Assembly (NCBI RefSeq): GCF_000285595.1
Contig: NZ_HE611064.1
Location: 57,341 to 121,340, forward strand
Direction: 5' to 3'
From: Kurthia senegalensis
GTDB taxonomy: Bacteria > Bacillota > Bacilli > Bacillales_A > Planococcaceae
DNA length: 64,000 nt
Part shown: positions 46,419 to 56,891 of the stretch, piece by piece
How positions within the stretch are numbered: the stretch's first letter is position 1
How the letters are laid out: each line of letters starts with the position of its first letter
Notes under the pieces: model-generated
The model's database searches: none
Told to the model about the DNA's origin: nothing
What the model saw: the letters and a program-made list of their open reading frames with translations, nothing else
Translations under genes and position numbers: made by a program

Positions 46419-47165
46419 TTATTCTGTGTAGTACGCACGTATTTTTTCGATGTCACTTTGTGTTAACTGATGTTCTTTTAAAAAGTACGTTGAATAGTCA
46501 CCGTATTTTGATAAAATCGCGTCAAATACAGGCTCAATAAAACGACGATTGCAACGTGCTAAGGCAGTTAATGTCGGATGCTCGCCTACTTTTAATACGA
46601 CATAACGATACCAATTAGGAGGAGACGCATCAATGTAGTCATTCGTTAATAAATATTCCTTCACAATTTCTTCTTCAGAAACGTTTAATAACAAGTAAAT
46701 TAAAGCTGCCCCTACTCCTGTGCGGTCTTTACCCGCAGAACAATGATGAAGTAAAGGTACATCTTTCTCTGCAACGAGTTGAATCAATTTTTGATATACC
46801 GGGTTGTTAAATGGTAACTCTGTATAAAATGTAGCGAAATCGTCTAATGAAATCGCATCAAGTTTGGAGCGATCTGTCAACATTTCCATAGAGGCAGTCG
46901 GCAAAATACTCGTTTCCTTTCGCGCAGGGATTTGTATAATTGTTGATTGAATGTTTTCTGAAGATGGTTGACCTGCCGCTTCACTATCGTCTCTATAATC
47001 GATGATTGCTTTTAAATTAAGTGTATTCAATGTTTGAATATCTTTTTCAGATGCATCAAACAGAGCACCTGAGCGGTAAAAGTAATTCGATTTAACTGTT
47101 GTCCCATCGAGTGTTTGAACGCCACCCATATCCCTAAAATTCGATAAACTTTCAAATTGCACCAT
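46419..47165 (-). CDS. tyrosine-protein phosphatase (dual-specificity, Y_phosphatase3 type)
   Basis: Protein tyrosine/serine phosphatase of 248 residues. The P-loop HCSAGKDRTGVGAALIYLLL near residue 142 has the Cys-x5-Arg motif, and the N-terminal NFRDMGGVQTLDG and YFYRSGALFDASEKD motifs are typical of the bacterial Y_phosphatase3/MptpB group. It has no signal peptide. ATG 47165 follows GGAGAGG. Relatives act on phosphotyrosine or phosphoinositides; the target here is unknown. Confidence 0.88.
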   Translation of the reverse strand: MVQFESLSNFRDMGGVQTLDGTTVKSNYFYRSGALFDASEKDIQTLNTLNLKAIIDYRDDSEAAGQPSSENIQSTIIQIPARKETSILPTASMEMLTDRSKLDAISLDDFATFYTELPFNNPVYQKLIQLVAEKDVPLLHHCSAGKDRTGVGAALIYLLLNVSEEEIVKEYLLTNDYIDASPPNWYRYVVLKVGEHPTLTALARCNRRFIEPVFDAILSKYGDYSTYFLKEHQLTQSDIEKIRAYYTE

Positions 47166-47293
47166 ACAATCCTCTCCTTTACTCCTTATTTATCCCATAA
47201 AAAGTATGAATATTCAACTAATATGAGCATTGGAAGGTTATGTGATTTCCAACTACTTTAAAGAGTGTATAAACAAACTAACAGATGTTTAAG

Positions 47294-47340
47294 AAAAGAA
47301 GCGTAATGACCTATCCATCTAGTCATTACGCTTCTTTTAT
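47294..47340. terminator. bidirectional terminator
   Basis: Arms AAAAGAAGCGTAATGAC / GTCATTACGCTTCTTTT, perfect over 17 bases, after the receiver-like gene. Confidence 0.85.
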
Positions 47341-47345
47341 GCATC

Positions 47346-47729
47346 CTATTTTGAAAGCATTTTTACGTATTCGGTGAAACGACATTCTGCTGCAATCGTC
47401 GTTTCTAATAGCTCAATCGATTGGACAGTCGGAAATTGTTCATGCATCTTATGTATATTTGCGTTCATCGTATACCCTACGATTGTACAAAATGGATTCG
47501 ATTGTTGTAACTCGTCGATAAGATGAGCGCTTTTTACTGTTGGTGTGTCGAGATTTATGTATGCTAGAGAAATTTCATTTTCTTTAGCATACTGTTTAAA
47601 CGTATTCGGTTTTCTCGTTGTTAAAGCGATTTGTACGTCTGCTAACTCATTCATTTTGCAATAGCGTTCTATGTAATTATGTACACGGTTAATGGAAGAA
47701 TAATCTTCATCAAAAATAATAATTTTCAT
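47346..47729 (-). CDS. receiver-domain-like protein, degenerate
   Basis: Stand-alone 127-residue protein that looks like a CheY-type receiver: acidic residues in IFDEDYSS at the start, a central Asp in LAYINLDTPT near residue 59, and a Thr in IVGYTMN near 90. The conserved Lys near the C-terminus is not evident (SIELLETT). No output domain or kinase is adjacent. ATG 47729 follows GTGAGGA. It may be a regulator that binds partners without normal phosphorylation. The assignment is tentative. Confidence 0.5.
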   Translation of the reverse strand: MKIIIFDEDYSSINRVHNYIERYCKMNELADVQIALTTRKPNTFKQYAKENEISLAYINLDTPTVKSAHLIDELQQSNPFCTIVGYTMNANIHKMHEQFPTVQSIELLETTIAAECRFTEYVKMLSK

Positions 47730-47863
47730 CTATGTAATCCTCACTTATTTCGATTTCACTCTATCATATTTTTAACATAAAAACTGAATAATTAATATAT
47801 AAAGTTGCTTTTGTAATACAATTATAATATTTTTTATATGCTCATGTGTAATTTTACACAAAG

Positions 47864-47908
47864 TAAAAACACCGACACTAGCGTTTATCGCGTGCCGATG
47901 TTTTTACT
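47864..47908 (-). terminator. terminator of the NAT gene
   Basis: Imperfect but long stem AAAAACATCGGCACGCG / CGCTAGTGTCGGTGTTTTT on the minus strand. Confidence 0.7.
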
Positions 47909-47948
47909 TATCTGCGTTTTTATTTTATATATACTAGCGAGGTTTAAT

Positions 47949-48680
47949 TTATAAATAATTTAATAGGGTTTGAACGTTCTTTTCTGATAATGTTTTTACT
48001 GTTTTATGACCTTTTTTCATCTCAAACAATTGTCCTTTAGCAAATGTACGTGTCCCGTCTTCGGTACACTTCGTAATAAGAGGTGCTTTATTAAAAGGCG
48101 AACGCTCGTCTCGTTCAATTATGTGTTGAATATTTGTTAATTTGGATTCTTCGAGTAATTGTCCAGACAACGTGTACCCTTTTATAAATTGTTTGTCACG
48201 GTACAATCGTTTCATCATGAAATGATTGTTGTCAAAATAAAAACTACCATTCGTCGTAGAAACGACATCCCCTGTGAGTGGAACAGGAATTAACGGGATA
48301 TTATTGCCAAACCCACTATCGATCACGTATTTTCTATCTGGCGTTTCTAAAATGACGACGACATGCGTTGCCCCTGTCGGTGAATAAGCTTCCGCTTCTG
48401 CATCATACACAGTAGCACCCATCAAATAGACGTTAAAGCCACATTCTTTTAAAATGCCATATAAAAGCACGTTAATTTCATAACATACGCCCCCTTCACG
48501 TTCTACAACAATTTTTTGCACGCTATTTTCAACAGTTGGTAACAATGCTGTTTGATTTAAAATGCGCAAATTTTCAAACGGAATCGTATTTGCTGTATGG
48601 CGCAAAATGAGTGGCAAACTTTTCATCGATATGTCCATATCTTCTAAATGGATTCTTTTTAAAAACAGTTCTTTATACAT
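47949..48680 (-). CDS. nat: arylamine N-acetyltransferase
   Basis: NAT transfers an acetyl group from acetyl-CoA to arylamines or related compounds. The 243-residue protein has the full Cys-His-Asp triad: Cys in REGGVCYEINVLLY near residue 66, His in GATHVVVILE near 106, and Asp in YVIDSGFGNN near 121. The N-terminal IPFENLRI segment is also conserved. ATG 48680 follows AAAGGTG. It diverges from the RpiR-type regulator gene. A xenobiotic role is likely but unproven. Confidence 0.9.
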   Translation of the reverse strand: MYKELFLKRIHLEDMDISMKSLPLILRHTANTIPFENLRILNQTALLPTVENSVQKIVVEREGGVCYEINVLLYGILKECGFNVYLMGATVYDAEAEAYSPTGATHVVVILETPDRKYVIDSGFGNNIPLIPVPLTGDVVSTTNGSFYFDNNHFMMKRLYRDKQFIKGYTLSGQLLEESKLTNIQHIIERDERSPFNKAPLITKCTEDGTRTFAKGQLFEMKKGHKTVKTLSEKNVQTLLNYL

Positions 48681-48770
48681 ACAATCACCTTTTTCATTTA
48701 TTTTAAATAATTCATTTGTCGCTCTATGCTATAATCATGGTATAAATTCACCTGTTAAAGGGGCTTCGTT

Positions 48771-49598
48771 ATGTCATTATTATTAAACAAAATCCAGCAA
48801 CATTACACGCATTTCACAGATCACGAAAAACGTATCGCGGACACTTTAATTGCACAACCCTTATTATTTTCAACAGAAAATATTTCGACGATTGCAAAAG
48901 AAATAAACGTATCGAACGCATCCATTACACGTTTTTGCAAAACGATTGGCTACAGTGGCTTTAAAGAATTAAAACAAGCGAGCCACTACGAAAATCAAAC
49001 GAAACAACATGAAACACCGCTTGAGCAATTCGATCATGTCATTCAAGAAGTGTTTGAAGCAAATACGCTGACGTTACAAAAAACAGCACATCATTTAGAT
49101 TTTGACATGATGCAGCAAGCCGTTCAATTTTTATTGAAAGCGGATACAGCTTATTTTATCGGCACAGGCGGCTCCCTTAGTATAGCACTCGATGCCTACT
49201 ATAAATTTTTAAGAACCGGCATCCAATGTAGTTCTAACATCGACGCACATTTTCAGCTCATTGCCGCTAGTCAAATGAAAGCAACAGACGTTGCTCTTAT
49301 TGTTTCACATTCTGGCAAAAATCGCGAAACGTTACAAATTGCGCGACTCGCTAAAAAAAATGGTGCAAAAATCATTGCAATTACGAGTCATCCAGATAGC
49401 AATCTAGCACGTCTTTCTGATGCTACACTCATTACAAAATCTGATGAAACGCCATTCCGTACAGAAGCTCTGTCTTGTCGAATTGCTCAAATGACACTCA
49501 TCGAAATTCTTTTCGTTCTCACAATGCATGCGAAAAAAGGAGCAGGCATTGAATCAATGAAAAAAGTACAACATACGATTATCAATACACTTTTGTAA
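48771..49598 (+). CDS. MurR/RpiR family transcriptional regulator
   Basis: DNA-binding regulator of 275 residues. The helix-turn-helix of RpiR type is at about residues 5-75 (TDHEKRIADTLIA, NVSNASITRFCKTIGYSGFKELK). A SIS sugar-phosphate-binding domain follows at about 125-260 (FIGTGGSLSIALDAYYKF, VSHSGKNRETLQIARLAKKNGA). Such proteins respond to phosphosugars such as MurNAc-6-P. No sugar gene is adjacent, so its target may be elsewhere. ATG 48771 follows TAAAGGGG, with a TATAAT at about 48731. Confidence 0.9.
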   Translation: MSLLLNKIQQHYTHFTDHEKRIADTLIAQPLLFSTENISTIAKEINVSNASITRFCKTIGYSGFKELKQASHYENQTKQHETPLEQFDHVIQEVFEANTLTLQKTAHHLDFDMMQQAVQFLLKADTAYFIGTGGSLSIALDAYYKFLRTGIQCSSNIDAHFQLIAASQMKATDVALIVSHSGKNRETLQIARLAKKNGAKIIAITSHPDSNLARLSDATLITKSDETPFRTEALSCRIAQMTLIEILFVLTMHAKKGAGIESMKKVQHTIINTLL

Positions 49599-49661
49599 GT
49601 CATTCATTTACGCAATGTTCAAAAAACGGTATGATAAGAACAACGATAAGGAGTGATGTAC

Positions 49662-50516
49662 ATGAATTCAAATGGAGTACAACCTACATCAATGGAATCA
49701 ATTGGAAACCGTGTCGGCATTTTAGTACTACACGGATTTAGTTGCACGACGCAAACCGTTCTTCCGTGGGCAGAAGCTTTTGCGAAAAACGGTTATACAG
49801 TGAACATGCCTGTTTTAGCAGGTCATCATACGACAGCAGAACAGCTATATGACGTCTCAAAAGAAGATTTAGTACGAAGCGCACTCGATGCTTATCATTG
49901 GCTAGAAGAGCGAACAGACTATATTGTCGTATGCGGTTTTGACTTTGGTGGTACACTCGGCCAATACATTGCAGAAAATTATCATATTGACGGTCTTTTG
50001 CTATTAAATAGTTCGTTCGATTTGCCAACGAAGTTAACAGAATTATTGGAAATGCACGTATCAAATGAAGATTCTTACGTTCCAATCGGCACAGCGGATA
50101 TTAAAAACCCACGTGCTACGGTCGCACGTTACGACAAATATCCTGTGCACCTAGCAGAACAACTCGTTGCGTTTGCAAAAGAAGTAGCAGAAGATGCCGC
50201 GAAAATCGAAGCACCTATGCTTATTATGCATTCAATCGACGATCATGTCATTCCGCCACAATCAGTCGATCGTTTAATTTCAACAGCTCGTTCGAAAGAG
50301 AAACATTTAGTTATGTTAAAAGACAGCTACCATTATGCACTCGTTGATTATGATGCTCCTCGCATCGTGGAACAATCGCTTTACTTCGTTAAAGGCATTG
50401 ATCCCGATCGCTACGTGCAAAAACCAGAAGAAAAATCTAAACGTAAAAAAGACGCTTTTCATAACTACGATATAACTAAAAAGAGAACGGGCAACCGTGT
50501 CTCCTCTCTCAAATAA
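49662..50516 (+). CDS. alpha/beta hydrolase with Asp at the nucleophile position
   Basis: Est30/carboxylesterase-like alpha/beta hydrolase of 284 residues. It has LVLHGFSCTTQT near residue 23, the nucleophile elbow GFDFGGT near 90 where Asp replaces the usual Ser, acid in HSIDDHVIPPQ near 190, and His in KDSYHYALVDYD near 220. An Asp nucleophile occurs in haloalkane dehalogenases and epoxide hydrolases, so the chemistry may not be esterase. The last 35 residues are Lys/Arg-rich. ATG 49662 lies 8 bases after AAGGAG; ATG 49656 is too close. Confidence 0.8.
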   Translation: MNSNGVQPTSMESIGNRVGILVLHGFSCTTQTVLPWAEAFAKNGYTVNMPVLAGHHTTAEQLYDVSKEDLVRSALDAYHWLEERTDYIVVCGFDFGGTLGQYIAENYHIDGLLLLNSSFDLPTKLTELLEMHVSNEDSYVPIGTADIKNPRATVARYDKYPVHLAEQLVAFAKEVAEDAAKIEAPMLIMHSIDDHVIPPQSVDRLISTARSKEKHLVMLKDSYHYALVDYDAPRIVEQSLYFVKGIDPDRYVQKPEEKSKRKKDAFHNYDITKKRTGNRVSSLK

Positions 50517-50540
50517 GAGTAGCGTCACTTTTTAATACGA

Positions 50541-50579
50541 AAAGAGCCAGTAAGATATTAATATCTTACTGGCTCTTTC
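50541..50579. terminator. bidirectional terminator
   Basis: A 38-base perfect palindrome, AAAGAGCCAGTAAGATATT and its complement, between the convergent hydrolase and parC genes. Confidence 0.88.
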
Positions 50580-50633
50580 TAGTTAACTAAGATTTTGTCC
50601 TAGCCTTTATTTTATTAGTAATAAGAAAACAGA

Positions 50634-53060
50634 TTATGCTTCGTCTAATGATGATTTTGCAACGCGTACGATATCTCCATCCGATTCTGGATCAATGACA
50701 AATTGACCGTTTGAATAACGCTCCGCATGACGATATTTAGAAACAGCAAGTACTTCCTTCGTCCCATTCGTCGTTTCAATCGTAATTAAATCATTTAATG
50801 TTACGCGTTTTACTGTGAAAATACGGTGCGGTTTCGTTTTTAATTCTCTCAAGATTGTTAATCCGCGTTTCGCACGCCCTGTTTTTTCAAATTCAGCGAT
50901 GTGCATTCGTTTAACAGCTCCGCGGTCTGTAACGACGAATACGTCACCTTGGTCTTCCTCATCAGCAATAATGACTGATACGAGGTAATCTTCATCTTTT
51001 AAGTTAGCTGCTTTAACACCAGCTGTTCTTGTGCTTGTAGGGGCTATTTCGTCCATAGAGAAACGTAATTCAAACCCTTGATGTGTAATTAAAATAACAT
51101 CTTTATTTTTTGCGTCTACTACTTCAGCAAAAATTAACTCATCGTCTTTTTTCACATTCATCGCTTTATACGTTTTATTAAAGCGTGTAATCAAATATTC
51201 TTTTAATGCGGTGCGTTTAATTTGACCATTTTTTGTTATAGTTACAACGAATTTATCTTCATCAAAGTTCGTTACCGTTTCAGCAGAAATTAATTGCTCA
51301 TCTTGTCCGAGAGCAACAATACTTGAAATATGTTGACCGAGGTCTTTCCAACGAATGTCCGGTAAATCATGCACTAATTGTAAAATATAATGCCCTTTAT
51401 TCGTAAACATTATCGCATGTTGTTGCGTATTAATGACCCCTTGGAACAATTCGTGATCCGTTTCTTTCATGCCTAATTCTTTCCCGTTAGAAGATTTATG
51501 TGAACGCAAGCTCGTACGTTTAATATAACCCGCTTCTGTCACCGAAACCACGACTTCTTCACTCGGAATTAAAACGTCTAAATCTACTTGAATTTCTTGA
51601 ATGTTTGCTTCAATTACAGAATGACGTTCCGTTTTGAACGCTTTACGGATTGCTGTTAATTCTTTGCGTAACACACTAATTAATGTTTTTTCATTATCCA
51701 ATATGTCACGTAATTCAACGATTAGTTGACGTAATTCACTTTGCTCCGTTTGCAGTTCCGTAATATCCGTATTCGTTAAACGATATAACTGTAATGAAAC
51801 GATTGCTTCGGCTTGTTCGTGAGAAAAGCTAAATTTTTGAACTAAGTTTTCTTTTGCATTTTTTTTGTCTTTAGAGCCACGAATCGTATGAATCACATCG
51901 TCTAAAATAGATAAGGCTTTCATTAAACCTTCAACAATATGTAAACGACTTTGTGCTTTGTTTAAATCAAATTGAGAACGACGTGTAATAACGTCCTTTT
52001 GATGCATGATATACGCATCTAACATTAACGGTAATGTCATCATCGTCGGACGTCGATTATGAATCGCAATCATATTAAAGTTATACGTTACTTGTAAGTC
52101 TGTATTTTTAAATAAAAACTGTAAAATAGGCGCTGCAGCGACGTCTTTTTTCATTTCGATGACGATTCGTAGTCCTTCACGATCGGATTCATCACGAACT
52201 TCTGAAATACCTTCTAAACGTTTATCTAAACGCAAATCATCCATTTTTTTCACAAGATGCGCTTTATTCACATCAAAGGGTATTTCAGAAACGACAATTT
52301 GCTCTTTTGAACCTTTTAATTGTTCAATCATCGTTTTTGAACGCACGATGATTTTCCCTCTACCCGTTTCATAAGCTTTACGAATGCCATCTTTCCCTTG
52401 GATAATACCACCCGTTGGAAAATCTGGTCCTGGTAAAACGTCCATTAGTTCTTCCACTGTTGCTGTCGGTTTTTTCAAGCGAAGTAGTGCCGCTTCGATG
52501 ACTTCGTGTAAAGCGTGCGGTGGAATATCTGTCGCATACCCGGCTGAAATCCCTGTAGCTCCGTTCACGAGTAAATTAGGGAAGCGTGATGGTAATACAG
52601 TTGGTTCTAAATCTTGGTCATCAAAATTTGGAATAAAATCGACTGTTTCTTTTTGTAAGTCTCGTAGCATTTCTGAAGCAATTTTAGATAAACGTGCTTC
52701 TGTATAACGCATCGCAGCAGGTGGGTCACCATCTAATGAACCATTGTTGCCGTGCATTTCAATTAAAGGCATACTCGATTTCCAATCTTGACTCATACGA
52801 ACCATTGCTTCATATACACTCGTATCACCATGTGGATGGTAATTACCAATAACATTCCCAACTGTTTTTGCTGATTTACGGAACGGTTTTTCAGAAGTAT
52901 TCCCTTCATTAAACATCGCATATAAAATACGACGTTGAACAGGTTTTAATCCATCACGTGCATCTGGTAACGCACGATCTTGAATAATATATTTACTATA
53001 ACGACCAAATCGGTCTCCAATTACATCTTCTAAAGGAAGATTTTGATAGCTCTCAGCCAT
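50634..53060 (-). CDS. parC: DNA topoisomerase IV subunit A
   Basis: ParC, the breakage-reunion subunit of topoisomerase IV, which unlinks daughter chromosomes. The 808-residue length is normal. The catalytic Tyr is in [11 protein letters not shown] near residue 119. The quinolone-determining region reads [15 protein letters not shown], with Ser and Glu at the usual sensitive positions. The C-terminal half has the beta-pinwheel repeats. Its ATG overlaps the parE stop by one base, so the A2B2 subunits are coupled. Confidence 0.97.
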   Translation of the reverse strand: MAESYQNLPLEDVIGDRFGRYSKYIIQDRALPDARDGLKPVQRRILYAMFNEGNTSEKPFRKSAKTVGNVIGNYHPHGDTSVYEAMVRMSQDWKSSMPLIEMHGNNGSLDGDPPAAMRYTEARLSKIASEMLRDLQKETVDFIPNFDDQDLEPTVLPSRFPNLLVNGATGISAGYATDIPPHALHEVIEAALLRLKKPTATVEELMDVLPGPDFPTGGIIQGKDGIRKAYETGRGKIIVRSKTMIEQLKGSKEQIVVSEIPFDVNKAHLVKKMDDLRLDKRLEGISEVRDESDREGLRIVIEMKKDVAAAPILQFLFKNTDLQVTYNFNMIAIHNRRPTMMTLPLMLDAYIMHQKDVITRRSQFDLNKAQSRLHIVEGLMKALSILDDVIHTIRGSKDKKNAKENLVQKFSFSHEQAEAIVSLQLYRLTNTDITELQTEQSELRQLIVELRDILDNEKTLISVLRKELTAIRKAFKTERHSVIEANIQEIQVDLDVLIPSEEVVVSVTEAGYIKRTSLRSHKSSNGKELGMKETDHELFQGVINTQQHAIMFTNKGHYILQLVHDLPDIRWKDLGQHISSIVALGQDEQLISAETVTNFDEDKFVVTITKNGQIKRTALKEYLITRFNKTYKAMNVKKDDELIFAEVVDAKNKDVILITHQGFELRFSMDEIAPTSTRTAGVKAANLKDEDYLVSVIIADEEDQGDVFVVTDRGAVKRMHIAEFEKTGRAKRGLTILRELKTKPHRIFTVKRVTLNDLITIETTNGTKEVLAVSKYRHAERYSNGQFVIDPESDGDIVRVAKSSLDEA

Positions 53061-55033
53061 TAGTTAATCCCCTCTTCTTCTTGAATAGACTCATTTTCTA
53101 AAATGTTGCCGTCTTCTTCCATGCTAAAGTCTACATGGGTTTCAATCCATTTACGACGCGGTTCTACTTTATCACCCATTAATGTTGAAACGCCACGCTC
53201 TGCACGTTCTAAATCATTAATCGTCACACGAATTAGCGTACGCGTTTTTGGATTCATCGTCGTATCCCACAGTTGATCTGCGTTCATTTCACCTAACCCT
53301 TTATAACGTTGTAAAATGTAACCTTTACCGATTTTCTCGATAGCTTCTTGCAAATCTTCATCTGTCCAAGCGTATTGCAATACTTCTTTACGTCCGGTTC
53401 CTTTAGAAACTTTGTATAAAGGAGGTAGTGCGATATACACTTTACCCGCTTCAATGAGCGGTCTCATATAACGGAAGAAAAATGTTAATAACAACACTTG
53501 AATATGCGCACCATCGGTATCCGCATCGGTCATAATAATAACTTTATCATAAGCAGAGTCTTCTACTTTAAAGTCCGCACCAATACCAGCACCAACAGCA
53601 TGGATAATCGTCGAAATTTCTTCATTTTTTAAAATATCTTGCAGCTTCGCTTTTTCTGTATTGACTACTTTACCGCGCAACGGAAGAATTGCTTGGAACG
53701 TACGGTCTCGTCCTTGTTTTGCAGAACCACCGGCAGAGTCACCTTCGACAAGGTATAATTCATTTTTCGCAGCATTTTTCGATTGGGCAGGTGTTAACTT
53801 ACCTGAAAGAATATTCGCTGCTTTTTTATTTTTTTTACCGTTTCGTGCGTCTTCACGTGCTTTACGTGCCGCTTCACGTACTTGTTGTGCACGAATCGCT
53901 TTGCGAACAAGTGATGCTGAAAGGTCTGCATTTTCTTCTAAAATATACATTAACTTACGTTGCACGACTGCATCGACTGCACCACGGGCTTCGCTCGTTC
54001 CTAATTTTCCTTTTGTTTGTCCTTCAAACTGAAGTAAGTTTTCTGGAATACGTACAGATATAATCGCAGCTAACCCTTCACGAATATCCGAACCGTCTAA
54101 GTTTTTATCTTTTTCTTTTAATAAGCCAATTTTACGTGCGTAGTCATTAAACACACGCGTCATTGCTGTTTTAGCACCTGTTTCATGTGTACCACCATCA
54201 CGTGTACGAACGTTATTTACAAAAGAAAGCATCGTTTCAGAGTAGCCATCGTTAAATTGGAATGCAAACTCCACTTCCATTTCATCTTGCTCACCTTCAA
54301 CGTATTGAACAGGATGTAGTACATCTTTATCTTCGTTTAAATACGTCACGAATGCTTCAATGCCGTTTTCGTAATGATATGTTTCATGTCGGTCTGTATT
54401 TTCATCAATTAATTCGATTTTTAATCCTTTAAGTAAAAAAGCAGACTCTCTTAAGCGCTCTGCTAACGTATCAAAATTAAATTTTGTTACAGAGAAAATC
54501 GTTGGATCTGGTTTAAAGTGGACGCGTGTTCCCGTATCTTTCGTAGCACCTAAATGTTCTAACGTCGTAGCAGGGTGTCCACCATTTTCGAAACGCATGA
54601 AGTATTTCTCACCATTTCGGTGAATTTCAACTTCTAAATAACTTGAAAGAGCATTTACAACAGATGACCCAACACCGTGTAAACCGCCACTTGTTTTATA
54701 ACCACCTTGTCCAAATTTACCACCTGCATGTAAGATTGTAAAAATAACTTCGGGTGTAGGCTTTCCTGTTTTGTGCATACCTGTTGGCATACCACGACCA
54801 TGGTCAATAACCGTAATAGATTGGTCTGCATGTAATTTGACGATAATATGATTACCGTAACCAGCTAAAGATTCATCGACTGCGTTATCGACGATCTCAT
54901 AAACTAAATGATGTAATCCTCTACCATCTGTAGAACCAATATACATCCCTGGTCGTTTACGAACCGCTTCGAGTCCTTCTAATACTTGAATCGCATCTTC
55001 ATTATATGATGTAGTTGTTTGTTTCACTGCCAA
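53060..55033 (-). CDS. parE: DNA topoisomerase IV subunit B
   Basis: ParE, the ATPase subunit of topoisomerase IV, 657 residues. It has the GHKL ATPase site [14 protein letters not shown] near residue 45, [14 protein letters not shown] near 110, and the TOPRIM motifs [16 protein letters not shown] near 425 and [11 protein letters not shown] near 500. I start at TTG 55033, placed after GGGGGAA; the GTG at 55057 lies before that site. A TTGACA promoter is at 55075-55102. It diverges from plsY, as in B. subtilis. Confidence 0.97.
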   Translation of the reverse strand: MAVKQTTTSYNEDAIQVLEGLEAVRKRPGMYIGSTDGRGLHHLVYEIVDNAVDESLAGYGNHIIVKLHADQSITVIDHGRGMPTGMHKTGKPTPEVIFTILHAGGKFGQGGYKTSGGLHGVGSSVVNALSSYLEVEIHRNGEKYFMRFENGGHPATTLEHLGATKDTGTRVHFKPDPTIFSVTKFNFDTLAERLRESAFLLKGLKIELIDENTDRHETYHYENGIEAFVTYLNEDKDVLHPVQYVEGEQDEMEVEFAFQFNDGYSETMLSFVNNVRTRDGGTHETGAKTAMTRVFNDYARKIGLLKEKDKNLDGSDIREGLAAIISVRIPENLLQFEGQTKGKLGTSEARGAVDAVVQRKLMYILEENADLSASLVRKAIRAQQVREAARKAREDARNGKKNKKAANILSGKLTPAQSKNAAKNELYLVEGDSAGGSAKQGRDRTFQAILPLRGKVVNTEKAKLQDILKNEEISTIIHAVGAGIGADFKVEDSAYDKVIIMTDADTDGAHIQVLLLTFFFRYMRPLIEAGKVYIALPPLYKVSKGTGRKEVLQYAWTDEDLQEAIEKIGKGYILQRYKGLGEMNADQLWDTTMNPKTRTLIRVTINDLERAERGVSTLMGDKVEPRRKWIETHVDFSMEEDGNILENESIQEEEGIN

Positions 55034-55074
55034 AAAAATTCCCCCTAATACAAACACCTGTTCGTTTAATAATT

Positions 55075-55102
55075 AGTTTATCATTCATTTTATTACTGTC
55101 AA
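55075..55102 (-). promoter_or_regulatory. promoter of parE-parC
   Basis: TTGACA (55102-55097) and TAAACT (55080-55075) with a 16-base spacer on the minus strand, 42 bases before the parE start. Confidence 0.65.
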
Positions 55103-55327
55103 GTTCGTTACGTACGAATTTCACTCACGGATTATTGTACACAAATATTTATTCATACACAAACTAAACCTTGATTTTAATGGATATTAATCGGATTTAC
55201 TACCCATTGAATTACGTGTTAAAGAAGATTAAAATAAAATAGACAATCGTAAATTGTATCAATTATATAGAGTATGGTAAACTTATCAATACATTAGTAC
55301 CTACTACTAATTCTAAGGAGTTCTTAT

Positions 55328-55930
55328 ATGAATTTATTTTTAGTTATCATTCTGGCTTATTTACTCGGGTCCATTCCAAGTGGTCTTTGGATTGGACGTC
55401 TCTTTTACAAAGTAGACATTCGTGAACACGGAAGTGGTAACTTAGGTGCGACGAACACATTCCGTACGATCGGTAAAAAAGCCGGTGCCGTCACAATGAT
55501 TATTGACATTTTAAAAGGAACACTTGCTACCCTTTTACCGACATTCGCTATTTTTGCACATAGTGGTATTCATCCACTCGTTGCAGGGATTATCGCTGTT
55601 ATCGGTCACATGTTCCCTATTTTTGCAAGTTTTAAAGGTGGTAAAGCAGTAGCTACTTCCGCTGGTGTATTACTTGGCTATCATTGGATTATTTTTGTCA
55701 TTATTATTGTAGGTTTCCTTATTTGTTTAAAATTATTTAAAATGGTAAGCTTAGCTTCAATGTTCGGTGCAATTGTTGCACTAATCTATGCAATTGTTAA
55801 CGTATTTTTAACGGGAGACTGGCTGCTACTAGTCATCGTTTGTTGTTTAACATTTTTCGTTATTTATCGTCACCGCTCGAACATTACACGAATTAAAGAT
55901 GGTACAGAACCGAAAGTAACTTGGTTATAA
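55328..55930 (+). CDS. plsY: glycerol-3-phosphate acyltransferase PlsY
   Basis: PlsY acylates glycerol-3-phosphate with acyl-phosphate, the first step of membrane phospholipid synthesis. The 200-residue protein has about five membrane segments and all three active-site loops: GSIPSGLWIG near residue 14, HGSGNLGATNTFRT near 36, and GGKAVATSAGV near 103. ATG 55328 follows AAGGAG. A possible promoter is TTGTAT with TAAACT about 45 bases upstream. It diverges from parE and is followed by yneR. Confidence 0.96.
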   Translation: MNLFLVIILAYLLGSIPSGLWIGRLFYKVDIREHGSGNLGATNTFRTIGKKAGAVTMIIDILKGTLATLLPTFAIFAHSGIHPLVAGIIAVIGHMFPIFASFKGGKAVATSAGVLLGYHWIIFVIIIVGFLICLKLFKMVSLASMFGAIVALIYAIVNVFLTGDWLLLVIVCCLTFFVIYRHRSNITRIKDGTEPKVTWL

Positions 55931-55946
55931 AAAGGAGCTGCACATA

Positions 55947-56249
55947 ATGGAATTGATTCTATCAAAAGAAGCAACACAATGGTTTAAAGACGAAATGGAT
56001 GCAACATCTGGCGACTTTATTAAATTTTTCGCTCGCTACGGTGGTTCTAACCCATTTCACGAAGGCTTTTCAATTGGCGTAAATTTTGAAGAACCGATTC
56101 AAATAGCGGTTTCAACAGTAATCGATGGTATTACATTTTTCGTAGAAGAAGATGACTTATGGTTTTTCAATAACCATGACCTTCACGTCACGATGGATTC
56201 TGAGACGGACGAACTTCATTATGAATACGTCCAACCACATCTTCACTAA
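55947..56249 (+). CDS. yneR: HesB/YneR family iron-sulfur assembly-like protein
   Basis: Small (100 residues) HesB/IscA-like protein of the YneR subgroup. It lacks the three conserved Cys of A-type Fe-S carriers, as YneR-like proteins do, but keeps the fold pattern SKEATQWFKDEM, FFARYGGSNPFHEGFS and WFFNNHDLHV. It is next to plsY and yneP as in B. subtilis. ATG 55947 follows AAAGGAG. Function unproven. Confidence 0.85.
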   Translation: MELILSKEATQWFKDEMDATSGDFIKFFARYGGSNPFHEGFSIGVNFEEPIQIAVSTVIDGITFFVEEDDLWFFNNHDLHVTMDSETDELHYEYVQPHLH

Positions 56250-56252
56250 ATA

Positions 56253-56289
56253 AAAAAGGAACGATTACAATCGTAATCGTTCCTTTTTT
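56253..56289. terminator. terminator after yneR
   Basis: Arms AAAAAAGGAACGATTAC / GTAATCGTTCCTTTTTT, loop AATC, T run on both strands. Confidence 0.85.
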
Positions 56290-56415
56290 ATTTAATGAAA
56301 TTCATCCTCAAAACAGATCGTATCAATTAATGAAATAATCACGTATCATTTTACGTAATTCTCTATTACACGCAACTGCGTTTGAATTTTCTGTCTTTTA
56401 AGTTCTACTTAGAAA

Positions 56416-56838
56416 CTACTGGGTTTTCCGCAATTTCAACGTATTTATTAAACCATGCCTCATTAATTTTTTAAATGAAACTGGACGGAAATTTTCTTTT
56501 TTTACGATAATATGTTCTGACGTTGCTGTTGCTGCAACAGTGCCATCTTCATGCAATATTTCATAAGCATACACCGTTCTCAGACGATCTTGTGATTGTA
56601 CCCATGTTTTCACAAAAGCTTTTTCACCATAACGTAGTGCCGCTTTATAATGAATATTAACGTTCATTACAGGTGATACATACCCTGCGTTTTCGACTTC
56701 AACAAATGAAAACCCTAATTCCTCAATTAAAGCCGTTCTTCCAACTTCTAACCAAATTACATAATTCGCATGGTAGACGACACCCATTTGATCGGTTTCT
56801 GCATAACGAATTTCAATTTCTTTCGTATTTGTAAACAT
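56416..56838 (-). CDS. yneP: acyl-CoA thioesterase, YneP/YbgC (4HBT) family
   Basis: Hot-dog-fold thioesterase of about 140 residues that hydrolyses acyl-CoA. It has the 4HBT motif RYAETDQMGVVYHANYVIWLE near residue 11, including the catalytic Asp, and NIHYKAALRYGE near 60. ATG 56838 follows GAGAGGTG; the GTG at 56847 lies within that site. Its position next to yneR and plsY follows the B. subtilis order. The acyl chain preference is unknown. Confidence 0.9.
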   Translation of the reverse strand: MFTNTKEIEIRYAETDQMGVVYHANYVIWLEVGRTALIEELGFSFVEVENAGYVSPVMNVNIHYKAALRYGEKAFVKTWVQSQDRLRTVYAYEILHEDGTVAATATSEHIIVKKENFRPVSFKKLMRHGLINTLKLRKTQ

Positions 56839-56891
56839 TATTTTCACCTCTCATTTAGTATGAAGTAATAAATGGAAAATGAAAAGGAAAA

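Noticed and set aside
52159-54063. Open frames of 70-124 codons on the plus strand opposite parC and parE
   Set aside because: They are antisense shadows of conserved genes, without ribosome binding sites or recognisable protein features.
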